Counted from the stretch's first letter, positions 1-12,155 are shown. The stretch is 64,000 nt of DNA from Notamacropus eugenii (GCF_028372415.1 NC_092873.1:349703390-349767389), one strand, 5' to 3'. A program made the numbers and translations. The notes: a model not told the origin generated them from the sequence alone.

Positions 1-600
1 CCAAAAGATTTTGGACAATCATGTCAGGGCTCAGGATTCCCTTCTTGTCAAGGATCATCCTCTCCAATGCAAGAAATTCCTCTTTTGGCTAGTCAGTAAC
101 CACTGAGGGGTCCAAGATTTGCTGATGACTTGAACTCACAAGGCTGCCACAAAGTCTAGAGATGACCAGCTCAGGGGTGCCCACTTATCCTCAGGATATA
201 AAAACAACAAAAACAACCAAAAACCCCACCCAACAATGACAAAACCTGAGGCTGGAGAATGTGCCTGGGATCTGAGCTTGGAGTGGGAGAGAGAGAAAGA
301 GAGAGACAGAGACAGAGACAGAGAGATAGAGACAGAGAGACAGAGACACAGAGAGAGATTGAAATTAAGAGTTATAGTTCAGTTTAAAGTGAGAGTGGAA
401 ACATTTTAAAATAATGTAGCATGCTTGCCTATCCTCAGCAAATTGCGCTCCTGAGAAGAATTAAGTATTGACCTTCCAAGTGCCTCCTCCAAAGGCTAGC
501 ACCAAAAAACCACAACAGAGTCCATGTGGCAAAATTCTGATTGACTTTTCAAATGCTAAATTAAAAAATAAACAAATAAACAAACAATAAACAAAACCCA
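1..600. other. No gene seen; GA-rich simple repeat at 284-357
   Basis: Unique-looking sequence with a (GAGACA)n/(GA)n tract at 284-357. No open reading frame or repeat family is recognised in the rest. Confidence 0.6.
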
Positions 601-607
601 AACAGGA

Positions 608-940
608 TACAGCTCCTGACTCGGGGTTATTTTCTCTGACCTGAAATGCTTTCCCTTTTCATTTCCACTCCTGTATTCCCTGGTTTATTCAAGTCTCAGC
701 TAAAATCCCACCTTCTACAAGAAGTCTCCCTCCTAATTCTAGGGCCTTCCCTCTGTTGGTTATTTCAAATTTATCATGCATACAGCTTGCTTGGACCTAG
801 ATTTTTGCATATTGTCCTCCACATTAGACTGAGAGCACCTTCAGAACTGGAACTGTCTTTTACCTTTCTTTGTATCTCCAGTGCTTACTATAGTGCCTGC
901 CACATAGTACACACTTAATAAATGTTTGCTGACTGATTGG
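608..940 (+). mobile_element. L2 LINE 3' end, sense
   Basis: Shows the L2 tail signature: AAGTCTCAGCTAAAATCCCA, ACTGAGAGCACCTTCAGAAC, GTGCCTGCCACATAGTACAC, then AATAAATGTTTGCTGACTGA. Confidence 0.85.
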
Positions 941-1110
941 TTTGCATTCTCTTATGGTGGCCTCATGCTAGCTCTCAACAGATTGTCTATTTCCATATAC
1001 AATTATAGGACTGAGGATTGTTGGTTCAGCTGCTCTGTTATTTCCAAAAAGTCATTCAAAACCAAACAGTCATTTCTTCATTCATACACAAATACAAATC
1101 CCTTAAAGCT

Positions 1111-1358
1111 GAGGCAGCTAGGTGGAGCAGTGGATAGAGAGCTAAGACTGAAGTAAGGAAGACCTGAGTTCAAATCTGACATCCGACACTTACTAGCTGT
1201 ATGACCCTGACAAGTCATTTAATCCTATATTTCTCAGTTTCCTTATCTGTAATAATGAGCTGGAGAAGAAAAGGGCAAACCACTCTCTGTTTGCTGAGAA
1301 AAATTCCAAATGGAGAACAATCAGATAGGACTGAAATGACTGAACAACAATAGCAAAA
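1111..1358 (+). mobile_element. tRNA-derived marsupial SINE with RTE-like tail
   Basis: Head AGGCAGCTAGGTGGAGCAGT at 1,111, GACCTGAGTTCAAATCTGAC, and a tail with TGAAATGACTGAACAAC. Confidence 0.9.
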
Positions 1359-1359
1359 G

Positions 1360-1989
1360 CTGGGAGTGACTCTCTTGAGCAGTACAAAAGCATCTGGTCC
1401 TAGCAAGGACAGGGCAGCACCGGAGGGTTGTGCTGAGGATATAAAGAAAGACAAAAGACAGTTCTTGCACTCAAGGATCTTTAATAGGAGGAGACAACAC
1501 TCAGAAAGAATTTTGGTGGGAGGCATGATGGAGATGTCTAGAAGAGTGTGGAAAAGGAAGAAAGAGAGATGTCCTGGTGCTCTGCTTCAATGAACAGCAA
1601 GAGAGGAACTCTCCACCCTCCAACCTGAGGGAAGGAGAGGCTACAGGGTCAGCAGGTCTCATGAGGTATGAGTTCCAAGGCTGAAGTGATGAAGGATGAA
1701 CAGGTAGAGGAGTCTGGCCAGAGGGGGAAAGGAACTGAGTTCTAAAGAAATCTCTAGAAGAACTTAGAGACAATTTAAATCACCAAGCCAGAAAGGTCCA
1801 GGACAACATAGCTGGTGAGCCTAAAAGACAGGTTAGTGCAATTGTCTCCCAGGTGGCTGACTGACTGAATGGTTGAAAGTTCTCTCAAGGGGAAGAAGAA
1901 GAGGAGGAAGAAGAAGAGAGGAGGAGGAAGAAGAGGAGGAGGAAGAATACCAAGCAGCACCAAAGGTATTGTAGCTCTAAAGATTCCCC
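1360..1989. other. No gene seen; purine-rich stretch at 1,889-1,948
   Basis: Unrecognised sequence. A (GAAGAGGAG)n-like tract lies at 1,889-1,948. Short open frames here have no coding features. Confidence 0.55.
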
Positions 1990-3290
1990 CAAATCAATCA
2001 ATCAATCAATAAACATTTATTACATGCTCAAAATGTGGCAGACACAATGCTAAGCGCAAGTGATGCAGAAAGAAGCAGAAGACAGTTCCTACCCTCAATG
2101 AGCTCATAATCTAATAGGGGAGACAAAGCAAAAACAAATATATACAAATAATCTATGTAAAGAATAAATAGTAAATACATAATTAAAAGAGAGAAGACAC
2201 TATAATTTAGAGGGGTTGGGAAAGATTTCCTGTAAAGATGGCATTTTAGTTGGCCCTTAAAGGAAGCCAGGGAAGTCAGTAAGCAGAGTTGAGAAGGGAC
2301 AGCATTCTAGGTACAGAGGACAGGCAAAGAAAATACCTGGAATATCCTGTTCATAGAACAGCCAGGAGGTCAATATCCCTGGATCAAAGAGAATGTGGCA
2401 AGGAGTAAGGCATAAAGAGACTGGAAAGGTAAGAGAGAGCTGGGTTATAAAGAGCTTTGAATGTCAAACAGAAGAGTTTGTACTTGTATTTGAGGTAATT
2501 GGTGTGAGAAGCATGCATGCTTTAGAAAGAAAATGCTCATTGTGAAGCCAGAAAAGCTCTCATTAGATTTATTTTACATTCATTCTGAATGGGGAACTCT
2601 CTAATGGAGGAAGCTTGCTCAGACAAACACAGTGCTTTTTATGCAGTTCCCAACTCAAATTTCCCCCTTGCTTTCCATTGGCTAGATGCAACCTCCTGAA
2701 CTTCCCACTTCTTGTTTTCCTCCTTGATATGTTCCCCCTCAAACAGCATGCATATAAGCTTCTGACCTTTTACTTAATCAGAAACCTGGCTCTGCTAGGT
2801 CACAGCTCTGATTAGAACCAGTCACCTTTCACTTACATCCTGTTATCTCTCAAAGCTGGGAGTAGCTTTAATCCTATAGAAATAGAATTCCTTCTTTGGT
2901 TCCTCACATTGGGAACTATTGGAGTTTATTGAGTAGGGGGTTGACATGGTCAGACCTACACTTTAGGAAAATCACTTTGGTGACTGAATGCAGGATGGGA
3001 GTGAGAAGAGACTTGAGGCAGGCAGACCCAACAGCAGGCAACTGCAATAGTCCAGAACTGAAATGATGAGGGTCTACACCACAGTGGTGGCAGTGTCAGA
3101 GGTGAGAAGGGGGAATATTTGAGAGATGCTGCAAAAGTGAAATCAATAGGACTAAGCAAGATTGGATATAGAGGTGAGAAATAGTGAGGAGTCAAGCAAG
3201 GATGACTCCTGGGTTGCAAGCCTGAGGGACTGTGAGGATGATATTGTCCTCTACAGCAATAAAATCCAGTCTCAAAGGAGATAGTAACTT
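1990..3290 (-). mobile_element. L2 LINE, antisense, interrupted by the solo LTR
   Basis: Begins with the antisense L2 end (AATCAATAAACATTTATTA) and continues through the familiar L2 stretches TTTATTGAGTAGGGGGTTGA and CTTTAGGAAAATCACTTTGG. The LTR at 2,503-2,908 splits it. Confidence 0.8.
2503..2908. mobile_element. Solo LTR of an endogenous retrovirus, inserted in an L2
   Basis: A 406-base unit bounded by TGTGAG and CTCACA and by an exact 4-base duplication TTGG (2,499-2,502 and 2,909-2,912). Removing it rejoins an otherwise continuous antisense L2. No internal retroviral region is present, so it is a fossil solo LTR. The family is not known; the short duplication fits several ERV classes. 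Confidence 0.7.
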
Positions 3291-3299
3291 TATAAGAAC

Positions 3300-3630
3300 T
3301 ACAAGCAGAAAATGAGAAGGGGGAAAAAACAAGGATTTTCCACAAGTACCACATGAATACCTAGAAGAAATTAAACAAGAGATTAAAAATTAAATAAAAA
3401 CTCTGGCAGAAAGAATTGGAAAGAGAATAAATAGCTAGAAGGGAAAGTGGTAAGCCTTGCATAAGTAGAAGAATTCCTGAAAACTAGAAACAGACCAAGC
3501 AGAAATCAATGATTCATGAGATAGCCAGAAATAATAGAAAATTTCAAGAGACTGAAAAAATAGAAGAAAATCTTAGATATATGACATAAAAATAACTGAC
3601 TTGGAAATATAGCAAGGAAAGATAATTTAA
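3300..3630 (+). mobile_element. L1 fragment, ORF1 coiled-coil part, sense
   Basis: A-rich sequence resembling marsupial L1 ORF1 (AGAAAGAATTGGAAAGAGAA and on to TAACTGACTTGGAAATATAG). It breaks at 3,630 and resumes at 6,724 after a duplicated 19-20 base site, so the two parts were once one element. Confidence 0.65.
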
Positions 3631-3722
3631 AATTTTTTTATTTATTGTTACATTTTAAGTTCTGAACAGTCCTTCTTCCTCCCTCTCCATCCTGCAATAG
3701 AGAAGGATACCATTTGACACAA

Positions 3723-3723
<1 letters not shown>

Positions 3724-3777
<54 letters not shown>

Positions 3778-3900
3778 TACATACATATGTAAGCATGTAT
3801 GAATGTATATATGTATGTATATGTGTGTATATGTATATATACATGCACACACATGCACAAATATGTGTGTATGTGCACGTGTGTGTATAAAACCATTCTA
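3724..3900. repeat. (TA)n / (TATG)n microsatellite
   Basis: A pure TA run at about 3,727-3,768 followed by CA, TATG and TGTG mixtures, inside the antisense L1 block. Confidence 0.9.
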
Positions 3901-4588
3901 TGTATACTTCTATTTATCAATTCTTTCTCTGGAGGTGAATTGCATCTTCCTTCATAGGTCCTTTGTAGTTGACTTGAGCATTCAAAATACTAAGAATAAC
4001 TTAGTCATTCACAGTTATTCTTTGAACAATATTGCTGTAACTGTATACAGTGCTCTCTTAGTTCTGCTCATTTTTCTTGCAAGTCTTTCCATGTTTTTCT
4101 AAAATCAACCAACTCATTTCCCCCACACACACTTAATAGTATTTAATTTTTTTCCAATTACATGTAAAGTTTTCAACATTCACTTTATAAGATTTTGAGT
4201 TCCAAATTTTTTTCTCCCTCCCTCCCCAAGATATCTGATATAAGCTATACAGTACAACAATATTAAACATTTCTATATTAGTCACGTTGTGAAGGAAGAA
4301 TCAGAACAAAAGGGAAAAAATGCGAGAAAGGAAAAAAAAATGGTGAAAATAATGTGCTTTGATCTGCATTCAGACTCCATCAATTCTTTCCCTGCATGTG
4401 GATAGTATTTTCCATCATGAGTCTCTTGGAATTGTCTAAGATCATTGTACTGCTGAGAAGAGCTAAGTCTATCAAAGTTGATCATTGTACAGTATTGCTG
4501 CTACTGTGTACAATGTTCTCCTGGTTCTGCTCACTTCACTTAGCATTAGTTTATGTCTTTCCATGTTTTTCTAAAATCCACCTGCTCA

Positions 4589-5839
4589 CTCTTTCCTCTG
4601 GTCCTTCCACTAAGATAGCATCCCATAAAGAAAGTACCAACTCTGGTTCCACCAGTTTGATTCCTACAACTGGCACATCCTCGGGCAAAGGAAAAGGCAA
4701 AGGGAGCCTGGGAGAGTCTACTGTAAAGTAAGTGCAGATAGACAGCCTGGCTGTTTTGAAAATAATTAAACATTACTAAGATGAAGGTTAGGGGAATGAA
4801 GTTGTCCAGGGAGTACTTCTGGGTCTGGTGGTGGAAGACAGACTTGAAATCACCAATTGTTTTCCCTTTCCCCAACATGCAGAGGATGATGCCGATTTTC
4901 ATGCAGTCCAATATCAAATGGAAATGATGCACAGTCTTCTTTGCATAAATATTGGTCATCTTCATGTTGGTTGGTACCAGTCTATATACTATGGCTCTTT
5001 TGTCACCCGTGCTTTCCTGGATTCTGAATTCAGTTACCAACATGCAATTGAAGAGCCTGTAGTTCTCATTTATGATCCCATCAAAACTGCTCAAGGGTCT
5101 CTATCATTGAAGGCATACAGGCTGACTCCTAAACTGATGGAAGTTTGTAAAGAGAAAGATTTTTCTCCTGAAGCATTGAAAAAGGCAAATATCACCTTTG
5201 AGCATGTTTGAAGAAGTGCCGATTATAACTAAAAATTCACATCTGATCAAAGTACTAATGTGGGAACTAGAAAAGAAATCAGCTATGGCAGATAAACACG
5301 AATTGCTTAGTCTAGTCAGCAGTAATCATCTGGGGAAGAGCCTGCAATTATTGAAGGACAGAGTGGATGAAATGAGCTAGGATATTGTTAAATATAACAC
5401 CTATATGTGAAACACCAGTAAGCAGCAACGCTGTCAGCAGGAGAAGCTACAGCAGAGGAGAACCTCCTCTCCCTGAAGAGGACATGTCCAAATTCTTCAA
5501 TCCCTCTCAGCTTCCTGCTAGGAGGGATTCACTCCTTATTGGAGGCCAAATTAATACTTACTACCAAAACATCAAAGAGCTCACTGCACAGAACTTGGGC
5601 AAACTCTTCATAGCTCAGGCTCTCCAAGAGTACATCTAGAAAGAGGAAACCCATGGCTTCTGGTCTGATAAATTGTTTCCAGATAAAGGTACTAATATAT
5701 ACTCTGAGGTCACCTGCGGACAGCTCTTCCAAGAAATAGAATTTTCTTAATGAAGATGACAGTACTCATTTGATATCATTGACTCACTTTGGCAGTAAAA
5801 TTGTTCTTATGAAAAAATAAAATTTGTTTTTAATATTAA
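4589..5839 (+). pseudogene. EIF3H: Processed EIF3H pseudogene
   Basis: An intronless copy of the mRNA for translation initiation factor eIF3 subunit h (an MPN-domain protein). The coding part runs 4,615-5,639; the start ATG is now ATA. Recognisable stretches include [53 protein letters not shown] and, at the end, [11 protein letters not shown] and [14 protein letters not shown]. In-frame stops occur at 4,729 and in the KIIKHY region (about 4,777-4,790), and there are frameshifts near 5,200 and 5,390-5,450. An AATAAA (5,816) and a very short A tail follow. The copy is flanked by a 16-base target-site duplication (4,573-4,588 and 5,840-5,855, one mismatch) and sits inside an antisense L1. It is not a functional gene; the longest open piece is 127 codons. 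Confidence 0.95.
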
Positions 5840-6723
5840 AAAATCCACCTACTCATCAATCCTTGTAGCACAATAGTATTCCATTACATTAATATATCAC
5901 AACTTATTTAGCCATTCCCCAATTGATGGGCATCCCCTTGATTTTCAATTCTTGGCCACCATAAAAAAGAGCTGCTACAAATATTTTTGTACATGTGGGA
6001 TATAGTTTAAGATCTAATACTTCTAAATCTCCTTCCTATACATTTTCTATCAAAATTATTTCAATATTTTTTATCTTTTGTTCTTTTAAATGAATTTTGT
6101 TGTTTTTTTCTAGCTCAATAAAATATTTTTTTTGGTAATGTAATTGAGATGGCATTGAATAAGTAGATAAGTTTAGGTAGAATTGTCACTTTTGTTACAT
6201 TGGCTCTGTGTATTCATGACCTAGTAACATTTCTCCAATTATTTAGATCTGATTTTATTTGTATAAAAAGTTTTTTATAATTATGTTCATGTAGTCCTTG
6301 GGTTTATCTTAGCAGGTATACTCCTAGGCATTTTACACTGTCTATAGCTATTTTAAAAAAGATGTCTTTTACTATCTCTTCTTGCAGGGTTTTGCTGGTG
6401 ATACATAGAAATGCTTATGATTTATGTGGGGTTATTTTATATCCTGCTACTTTGCTAAAATTATTAATTATTTCAAGTAATCTTTTAGTTAAATCTCTAG
6501 AATTTTCTAAGTATATCATTTATAAAAATAGTTTTATGACATTATTGCCCATTCTGATACCTTCAATTTATTTTTCCTCTCTTATTGCTATTGCTAGCAT
6601 TTCTAATACAATATTTAAAAATGTTGATGATAATGGGCATCCTTGTTTCACTCCCGATCCTATTGGAAAGGCTTCTAGCTTATCCCTGTTACAGATACTG
6701 CTTACTCACAGTTTTAAGTAGAT

Positions 6724-8150
6724 GCAAAGAAAAGATAATCTAAGAACAATTGTACTCCCTGAAAACTATGACTTTTAAAAGTCTGTACTCTCAAGAAATC
6801 ATAAATGAAAACTTTCCAAATATATTAAAACCATAGGACAATGTAAGACAGAAAGAATCTATTAATCACCTCCAGAATAAAAGCCTGGAAAGTATAATCC
6901 CAGAAATGTCATAACCAAAATCCAAAGCTCCTTTGTCAAAGGAAAAATGCTACAAGCATTCAATAAGGAGCAATTCAAATGCCAAGACACCACAGTCAGG
7001 ACCTGACAGTTTCTACTAAAAATCGAAGGAAATCTTGGTATGCAATATTTTAAAAGGCAAATGGCATAGACTTACAATCAGGAACAATTTTCCAGCAAAG
7101 CTGAGTATAATCCTGCAGCTAGGAGGAGGGGGGAATAGATTTTTAATAGAACAGAGGAGTTTGGAACATATCTGATAAAAAGACAAGAACTGAACAAGAA
7201 TATTGAAATACAAACATGAAGATCAAGAGAAACCTAAAATGGTAAATTTGAGCAATTGAAAAGGGTTATATGTAAATGTAGGCAGCTAGATGGTGCAGTA
7301 GGTAGAGTTCCAAGCCCGAAGTCAGGAAGACCTGAATTCAAATCTAATCTCAGATATTTACTAGCTGTGCAACCCTGAGCAAGGCACTTAGCCCTGTTTG
7401 CTTCAATTTCCTGATCCGTAAAAGGAGCTGGAGAAAGAAATGACAAACCACTGCAGTGTCTTTGCCAAGAAAACCCCAAAAGAATCATGAAAACTCAGAC
7501 ATGGCTGAAAATGACTAAGCAGAAACAATGGGATGATGTAGTACTAATATTCTGATAGAGGAATATAAAACAAATGTTCTTTCAAAACCTTAATGTCTTC
7601 AGAGGCTATTGAAGGAATTAAGAAAAACAGAGAACCTAGGAATGGATTTTGTTCTGAGGTTTTAAGAGAAGAAAGAGAAGGGAGGGTTAAAAAAATACAT
7701 TACTGTAGGAAGGAGGAAAAAAAAGATGAAACTTGCTATTTCTCATAATTAAAGTCCAGGAAAACAAAAGAAATATGCATATATGAAAGAAGAAATCAAG
7801 GGAGTGAGCATCAGATGAACTTCACTCATCTGAAAAGGACAAAGAAAAGTTGAATATACATATACACAGTTTGACAGAATGAAACTCAACTGGGAAGCAA
7901 TCATGGGTGGATGTGGAGGATTAATAGGAAGGATAATACCAGAAAGAGAATAGTCATCAGCAAAATAAACTTTAATATCTTGAAAGTGGCAGTGAAAGGT
8001 AAAGAAAAGAAGAAGGAGAAGAGAACCAAACTAAAAATCAAAAGGGATACCCACCAACTAGGGATTGACTGAACAAGTTTCAGTATATGAATGTAACGGA
8101 AAATTATTGTGTTGCAAGAAGAGTTAATTTCAGAGACTAATAGGAGACAG
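6724..8150 (+). mobile_element. L1 fragment continued: ORF1 RNA-binding region and later pieces, sense
   Basis: 6,724-7,130 resembles L1 ORF1 (GATAATCTAAGAACAATTG, then AAAGCTGAGTATAATCCTGC). 7,540-8,040 is poorly conserved and A-rich. 8,045-8,150 resembles the 3' region (GACTGAACAAGTTTCAGTAT). A SINE sits at 7,272-7,526. Confidence 0.6.
7272..7526 (+). mobile_element. tRNA-derived marsupial SINE with RTE-like tail
   Basis: Head GGCAGCTAGATGGTGCAGTA, middle CAAATCTAATCTCAGATATT, tail CCAAGAAAACCCCAAAAG and a final CAGACATGGCTGAAAATGAC. Same family as the copies at 1,111, 18,917, 20,597 and 27,955. Confidence 0.85.
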
Positions 8151-8340
8151 TGAAATGAGGAGTCCTATTACAAATAAAATAATATTGTATTTGCAATAAT
8201 ATAAATATAATAATTATATTTAAATATATCTTATATTTATATTTAAATATAATAATTATAACACAATATAATACATATAAATATAATATATAAAAATAAA
8301 TATATTAATATAATATACAATATAATATAATAATATCTTG
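8151..8340. repeat. AT-rich low-complexity tract
   Basis: Almost only A and T, built from TAATATA, ATATTTAAATA and similar units. Confidence 0.85.
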
Positions 8341-10785
8341 CAAAATAAATTTCTGCATTAGCCATATTCCCCTCCCCCCAAAAAAATCAAGAAAAAGAAA
8401 GAAAGAGAAAAATATTTGCATCAATCATCACTGAGTCCATCAGTTCTCTATCTGAAGGTGAGAAGCACATTTCATCACGAATTTTTTTGAAATTGTGACC
8501 GCTCATTGTGTTGATGAGAGTTATTAACTCTTTCACAGTTGATAATAATATTACTAATTCTGGTTCTGCTCACTTCACTTTGTATCATCAGTTCATATAA
8601 GTCTCTCTAGATTTATCTCCATCATTCTTCATTATCTTCATGATTTCTTATAGTAGAGTAATATTCCATCATATTTATATACCTTAGCTTCTTTAGCCAT
8701 TCTCCAATTTATGGGCATCTTCTCAGTTTCCAATTCATTGCCATCACACACAAAAAGCTACTATAAACATTTTTGTATATATGAGTCCTTATCCTCTTTC
8801 TTTACTTTCCTTGGGGTATAGGTATTGGTAGCAATATTTCTGGTTCAAAGGGTTGTTGTTGTTAGTCTTTGGTTTTGAAAAGGATCAGTGACATCATGGG
8901 GTGATGTCTTCATTGGAGGGTGATTTGGATTTAAGTGAGGCAGAGTTGCACAAAGTCATCAGCCTCACCCTGTCTTCCATAGTCATCAAAGTTCCAGTGG
9001 CAAGATAAAAGTCAGGATGACTGGAGATGACCCAGGATGCAGTGAATGACCTTGGCATCTTCCGACCAAGTTCTAAGTGCTCCAAGTGCCTGCTTCAGCC
9101 ACCTTCATAGCTGTTGGAACACATTGCTCTCACCTGCCCATTCCCATGGAGAAGTCCTCACATACTTGGGGTAGATATCCCCCTAACTCACCAACAGGTC
9201 TGAGGCCTGTTGGATATACTCAAGCTGATTTAGACCATCTGTTGAGATAGTTTTACTGAGGTGTGGCCACTGTACTTGCTACAGCTTTTTGGAGTCACAG
9301 GTGACACCTGGGTAAGGTAAACACCAAAGATGGTTGAGCAGTCCTGAAGAGGGCTCAGCAAGCCTTCACCCCAGAGGTGATAGTTCTCCCTGAACACTCC
9401 ATACACCGGTTCAAAGGGTATGAACAGTTTAGTAGGTTTTTTGGGGGTATAGTTCCAAATTGCTTTCCAGAATAGCTAGATTAATTCACAGCTTCATTAA
9501 CAATGTATTAGTGTACCTGTTTTCCTACATTCCTCCCAGCATTTGTCATTTTCCTTTTTTATCACATTAGCCAATGTGATAGGTGTGAGGTGGTACTTCA
9601 CAATTGTTTAACTTTGCATTTCTCTAATCAATAGTGATTTAGAGCATTTTTTCATGTCACCATACCTAGCTAGCTTTGATTTCTTCTTCTGAAAACTGCT
9701 TGTTCATACCCTTTGACCATTTATCAGTTGGGGAATGACAATATAAGAATAAGGATATTCTTATAAATTTGACTCAGTTCTCTATATATTTGACAAATTA
9801 GGCCTTGATCAGAGCTACTAGCTGCAAAAAAAATTTTCCTTAGGTTCCTGTTTTCTTCCTAATTTTGACTGTATTGGTTTTGTTTGTACAAAATCTTTTT
9901 ATTTGGATGTAATCAAAATTATCCATTTTATATCCCATGAGGCCTCTCTCTCTCTTGTTTGATCATAAATTCTTCTCTTATCCATAAACCTGACAGGTAA
10001 AATATTCCATGCTTCTCTAATTTACTTATTACATCACTGCTTATGTCTAAATCATGTGTCCATTTTGACCTTATCTCTGAATACAGCGTGGGATGTTAGA
10101 CTAAACCTAGTTTCTTCCAAACTTTACAATTTTCCCTGCAATTTTTGTTGAGTAATGATTTCTTGTCACAAAATATTGAACTTTTGGATTTGTCAAACAT
10201 TAGATTACTACAGTCATTTATTTCTGTGTAATATGTACCTGATCTATTCCATGGATCCACCATTCTGCTTCTTAGCCAGTACCAGATTATTTTAATGATT
10301 ATCGCTTTGTAAAACAATTTGAGGTCTGCTACTGCTGAGCTGCTTTTCTTTTTCTTTTTTTATTGACTCCCTTGATATTCCTGATCTTTTCTTCCTCCAG
10401 ATGAATTTTGTTATGATTTTTTCCTAGCTCTATAAAGTAATTCTTTGGCAATTTGACTGGCATGACATTGATTAAGTAAATTCATTTAGGTAGTACCATT
10501 ATTTTTTATTATATTGGCTTGGGCTACTCATGAACAAATAATACTTCTCCAATTATTTAGATGTCTTTATTTGTGTGAAGTGTTTTACAATTGTGTTCAT
10601 ATAGTTCCTATGTGTTTCTTAGCAGGTGGACTCCCAAATATTTTATGCTGTCTGTAGTAACGTTAAATAGAATTTCTTCCTCTTCCTCTTCCTGGTGGGT
10701 TTTGTTAATAATATACAGAAATGCCAAAAACTTATGTGGGTTTATTTTATATCCTGCAACTTTGCTGAAGTTATGAATAAAATAC
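8341..10785 (-). mobile_element. L1 LINE, antisense, 3' end to ORF2, split by another retroelement
   Basis: Antisense L1 3' region (GAGTAATATTCCATCATATT near 8,655; AATGTGATAGGTGTGAGGTG near 9,573; TAGATTACTACAGTCATTTA near 10,200; ATCCTGCAACTTTGCTGAAG near 10,750). It is interrupted at 8,853-9,407 by a separate insertion. Confidence 0.85.
8853..9407 (-). mobile_element. RTE-like retroelement fragment with perfect target-site duplication
   Basis: About 555 bases between two exact copies of GGTTCAAAGGG (8,842-8,852; 9,408-9,418), inserted in the antisense L1. The left edge is (GTT)n, that is an (AAC)n tail on the minus strand, as in RTE elements. The body (TTTAAGTGAGGCAGAGTTGC) is one I know as dispersed in marsupials; the exact family is uncertain. 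Confidence 0.7.
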
Positions 10786-11160
10786 TTGTTGAATGAATGC
10801 CACAAAAATAAAAACCATTGAAACATTTTTTTAAATACATAGAAAAGAGCAGAAGGAAGTTCAGAAGGAAACACAATATAAATAGTTTTAAAAGCAACTT
10901 GAGGGATTTATCACATACTTTTTATAAAGAGAGCATGGGAAATGGACATTCATGATCTCATATGTAATCCTCTTTTTGAATTCTGTTCTGCATGAGATCA
11001 AATGAGATAGTATTTGTAAAAGCTTATATAGCACAATGCCTGGCACACATTAGGCACTATAAAAAGACTTATTCCCTTCCAGACTCACTCCCCATGAGGA
11101 AATAAATAATTGGGGCTTTTTGTTGTTTACATTCAGAATAAAAAAATTAATTTTTTTTAA
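10786..11160. other. No gene seen; remnant SINE tail at about 10,975-11,085
   Basis: The stretch GAGATAGTATTTGTAAAAGC followed by AATGCCTGGCACACATTAGG is the MIR/CORE-SINE type 3' tail. The rest is unrecognised. Confidence 0.5.
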
Positions 11161-12030
11161 AAGAAAAGGAAACATCAGAATGCCCAGCTCTCCTTCAGCT
11201 CAGAAGCAGGGACAGCCCTGTGGACTTTGCCTTTTTGAATTGCTCAAATGGCTCTGAGATTGAATCAGTTCAAGAATTCCTCTTCAGTGATGTAAATTAT
11301 AACCTATCTATTGTTTCCCATCTTGTGTAACTAACTCATCCATGCCCCCACACAAGGCTAAGGAAGGAAGTCTGCGCAACATAATGGAGACTTTCTTTGC
11401 TTTCTCCTGGCATCTCTGAGGTACCAGTGGAGCACACTGGCTATCCACCTGTCATTCCTTTCTCTTTCCCATGTCACCAATCTGTCATGCAATTCTTTAA
11501 GGACATCCTTTTGTATTATTAGGTTATACCCTAGGTGGGTGCGTTAAGCATTTGTTTCACAAAACCATTTTAATTTCTAATTTCATCCCAGAATCCCTGC
11601 GTGTGTGTGATTCAAACCTCATATTCTTATGCCTCTAGTTTTCCCACCAGCCAATACTCAATATACCACTTTTCTTCCCTAAATCCTTTCCTTCACCTTC
11701 CTTCCCAACTGTCCATATCCCCCATGCCCCAGGAAGCCTACTCTGATGCACACTCCCTCCCCTACTGTCTTAGTAGCCTATCCTCGTCTATACCCCTGAT
11801 TTCCAAAGGGCTGTCCAGCTGGAGAGCTTCCCTTCGGCTCTGTGCTCTGCCTGCTTCTGGAGCTCCCCAAGGGTAAGAGGCTGTCTGCCTTCTCCAGATC
11901 TCAGCCAGCGTCTAACAAAGAGCTTTGCCTACAACAGGAGCTCAGAACTGAGAATGGACCGATAGATTCACTCTCTCTAGAAAGTATTAAGGGGAAGATG
12001 GGAGAACACATACCCACGTTTCAGAGGAAC
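11161..12030. other. Unrecognised, apparently non-repeat sequence
   Basis: No repeat family or conserved frame is seen. It lies left of the promoter-like island at 12,650 and could hold exons of a non-coding transcript, but nothing in the sequence shows this. Confidence 0.4.
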
Positions 12031-12155
12031 CAAAGAGACACAGAACCACAGAATATCAGTGTTAGAGGAACCTTAAAATTCAACTAGTCCAATCCCCACG
12101 TTTTCCAGATGAGCAAACTGAGGCTCAGAGAGGAATTCCACAGTGGAAATTATTA
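12030..12155 (-). mobile_element. MIR-type SINE, antisense
   Basis: AGATGAGCAAACTGAGGCTC and the preceding CCTTAAAATTCAACTAGTCC are the antisense MIR core. Confidence 0.8.

Larger units (their letters stand above)
3631..6723 (-). mobile_element. Antisense L1 3' halves (at least two) inserted into the sense L1
   Basis: The left end is T-rich, as expected for an antisense poly(A) tail. A second L1 3' end starts near 4,131. The part at 6,010-6,720 is antisense ORF2 (GCATCCTTGTTTCACTCCCG). The block is flanked by the imperfect duplication GCAAGGAAAGATAATTTAA / GCAAAGAAAAGATAATCTAA (3,612-3,630; 6,724-6,743). The EIF3H pseudogene lies inside. Confidence 0.75.

Noticed and set aside
4828-5211. 127-codon frame as a possible expressed eIF3h-like gene
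   Set aside because: It is one open piece of a retrocopy with stops before and frame breaks after, flanked by target-site duplications.
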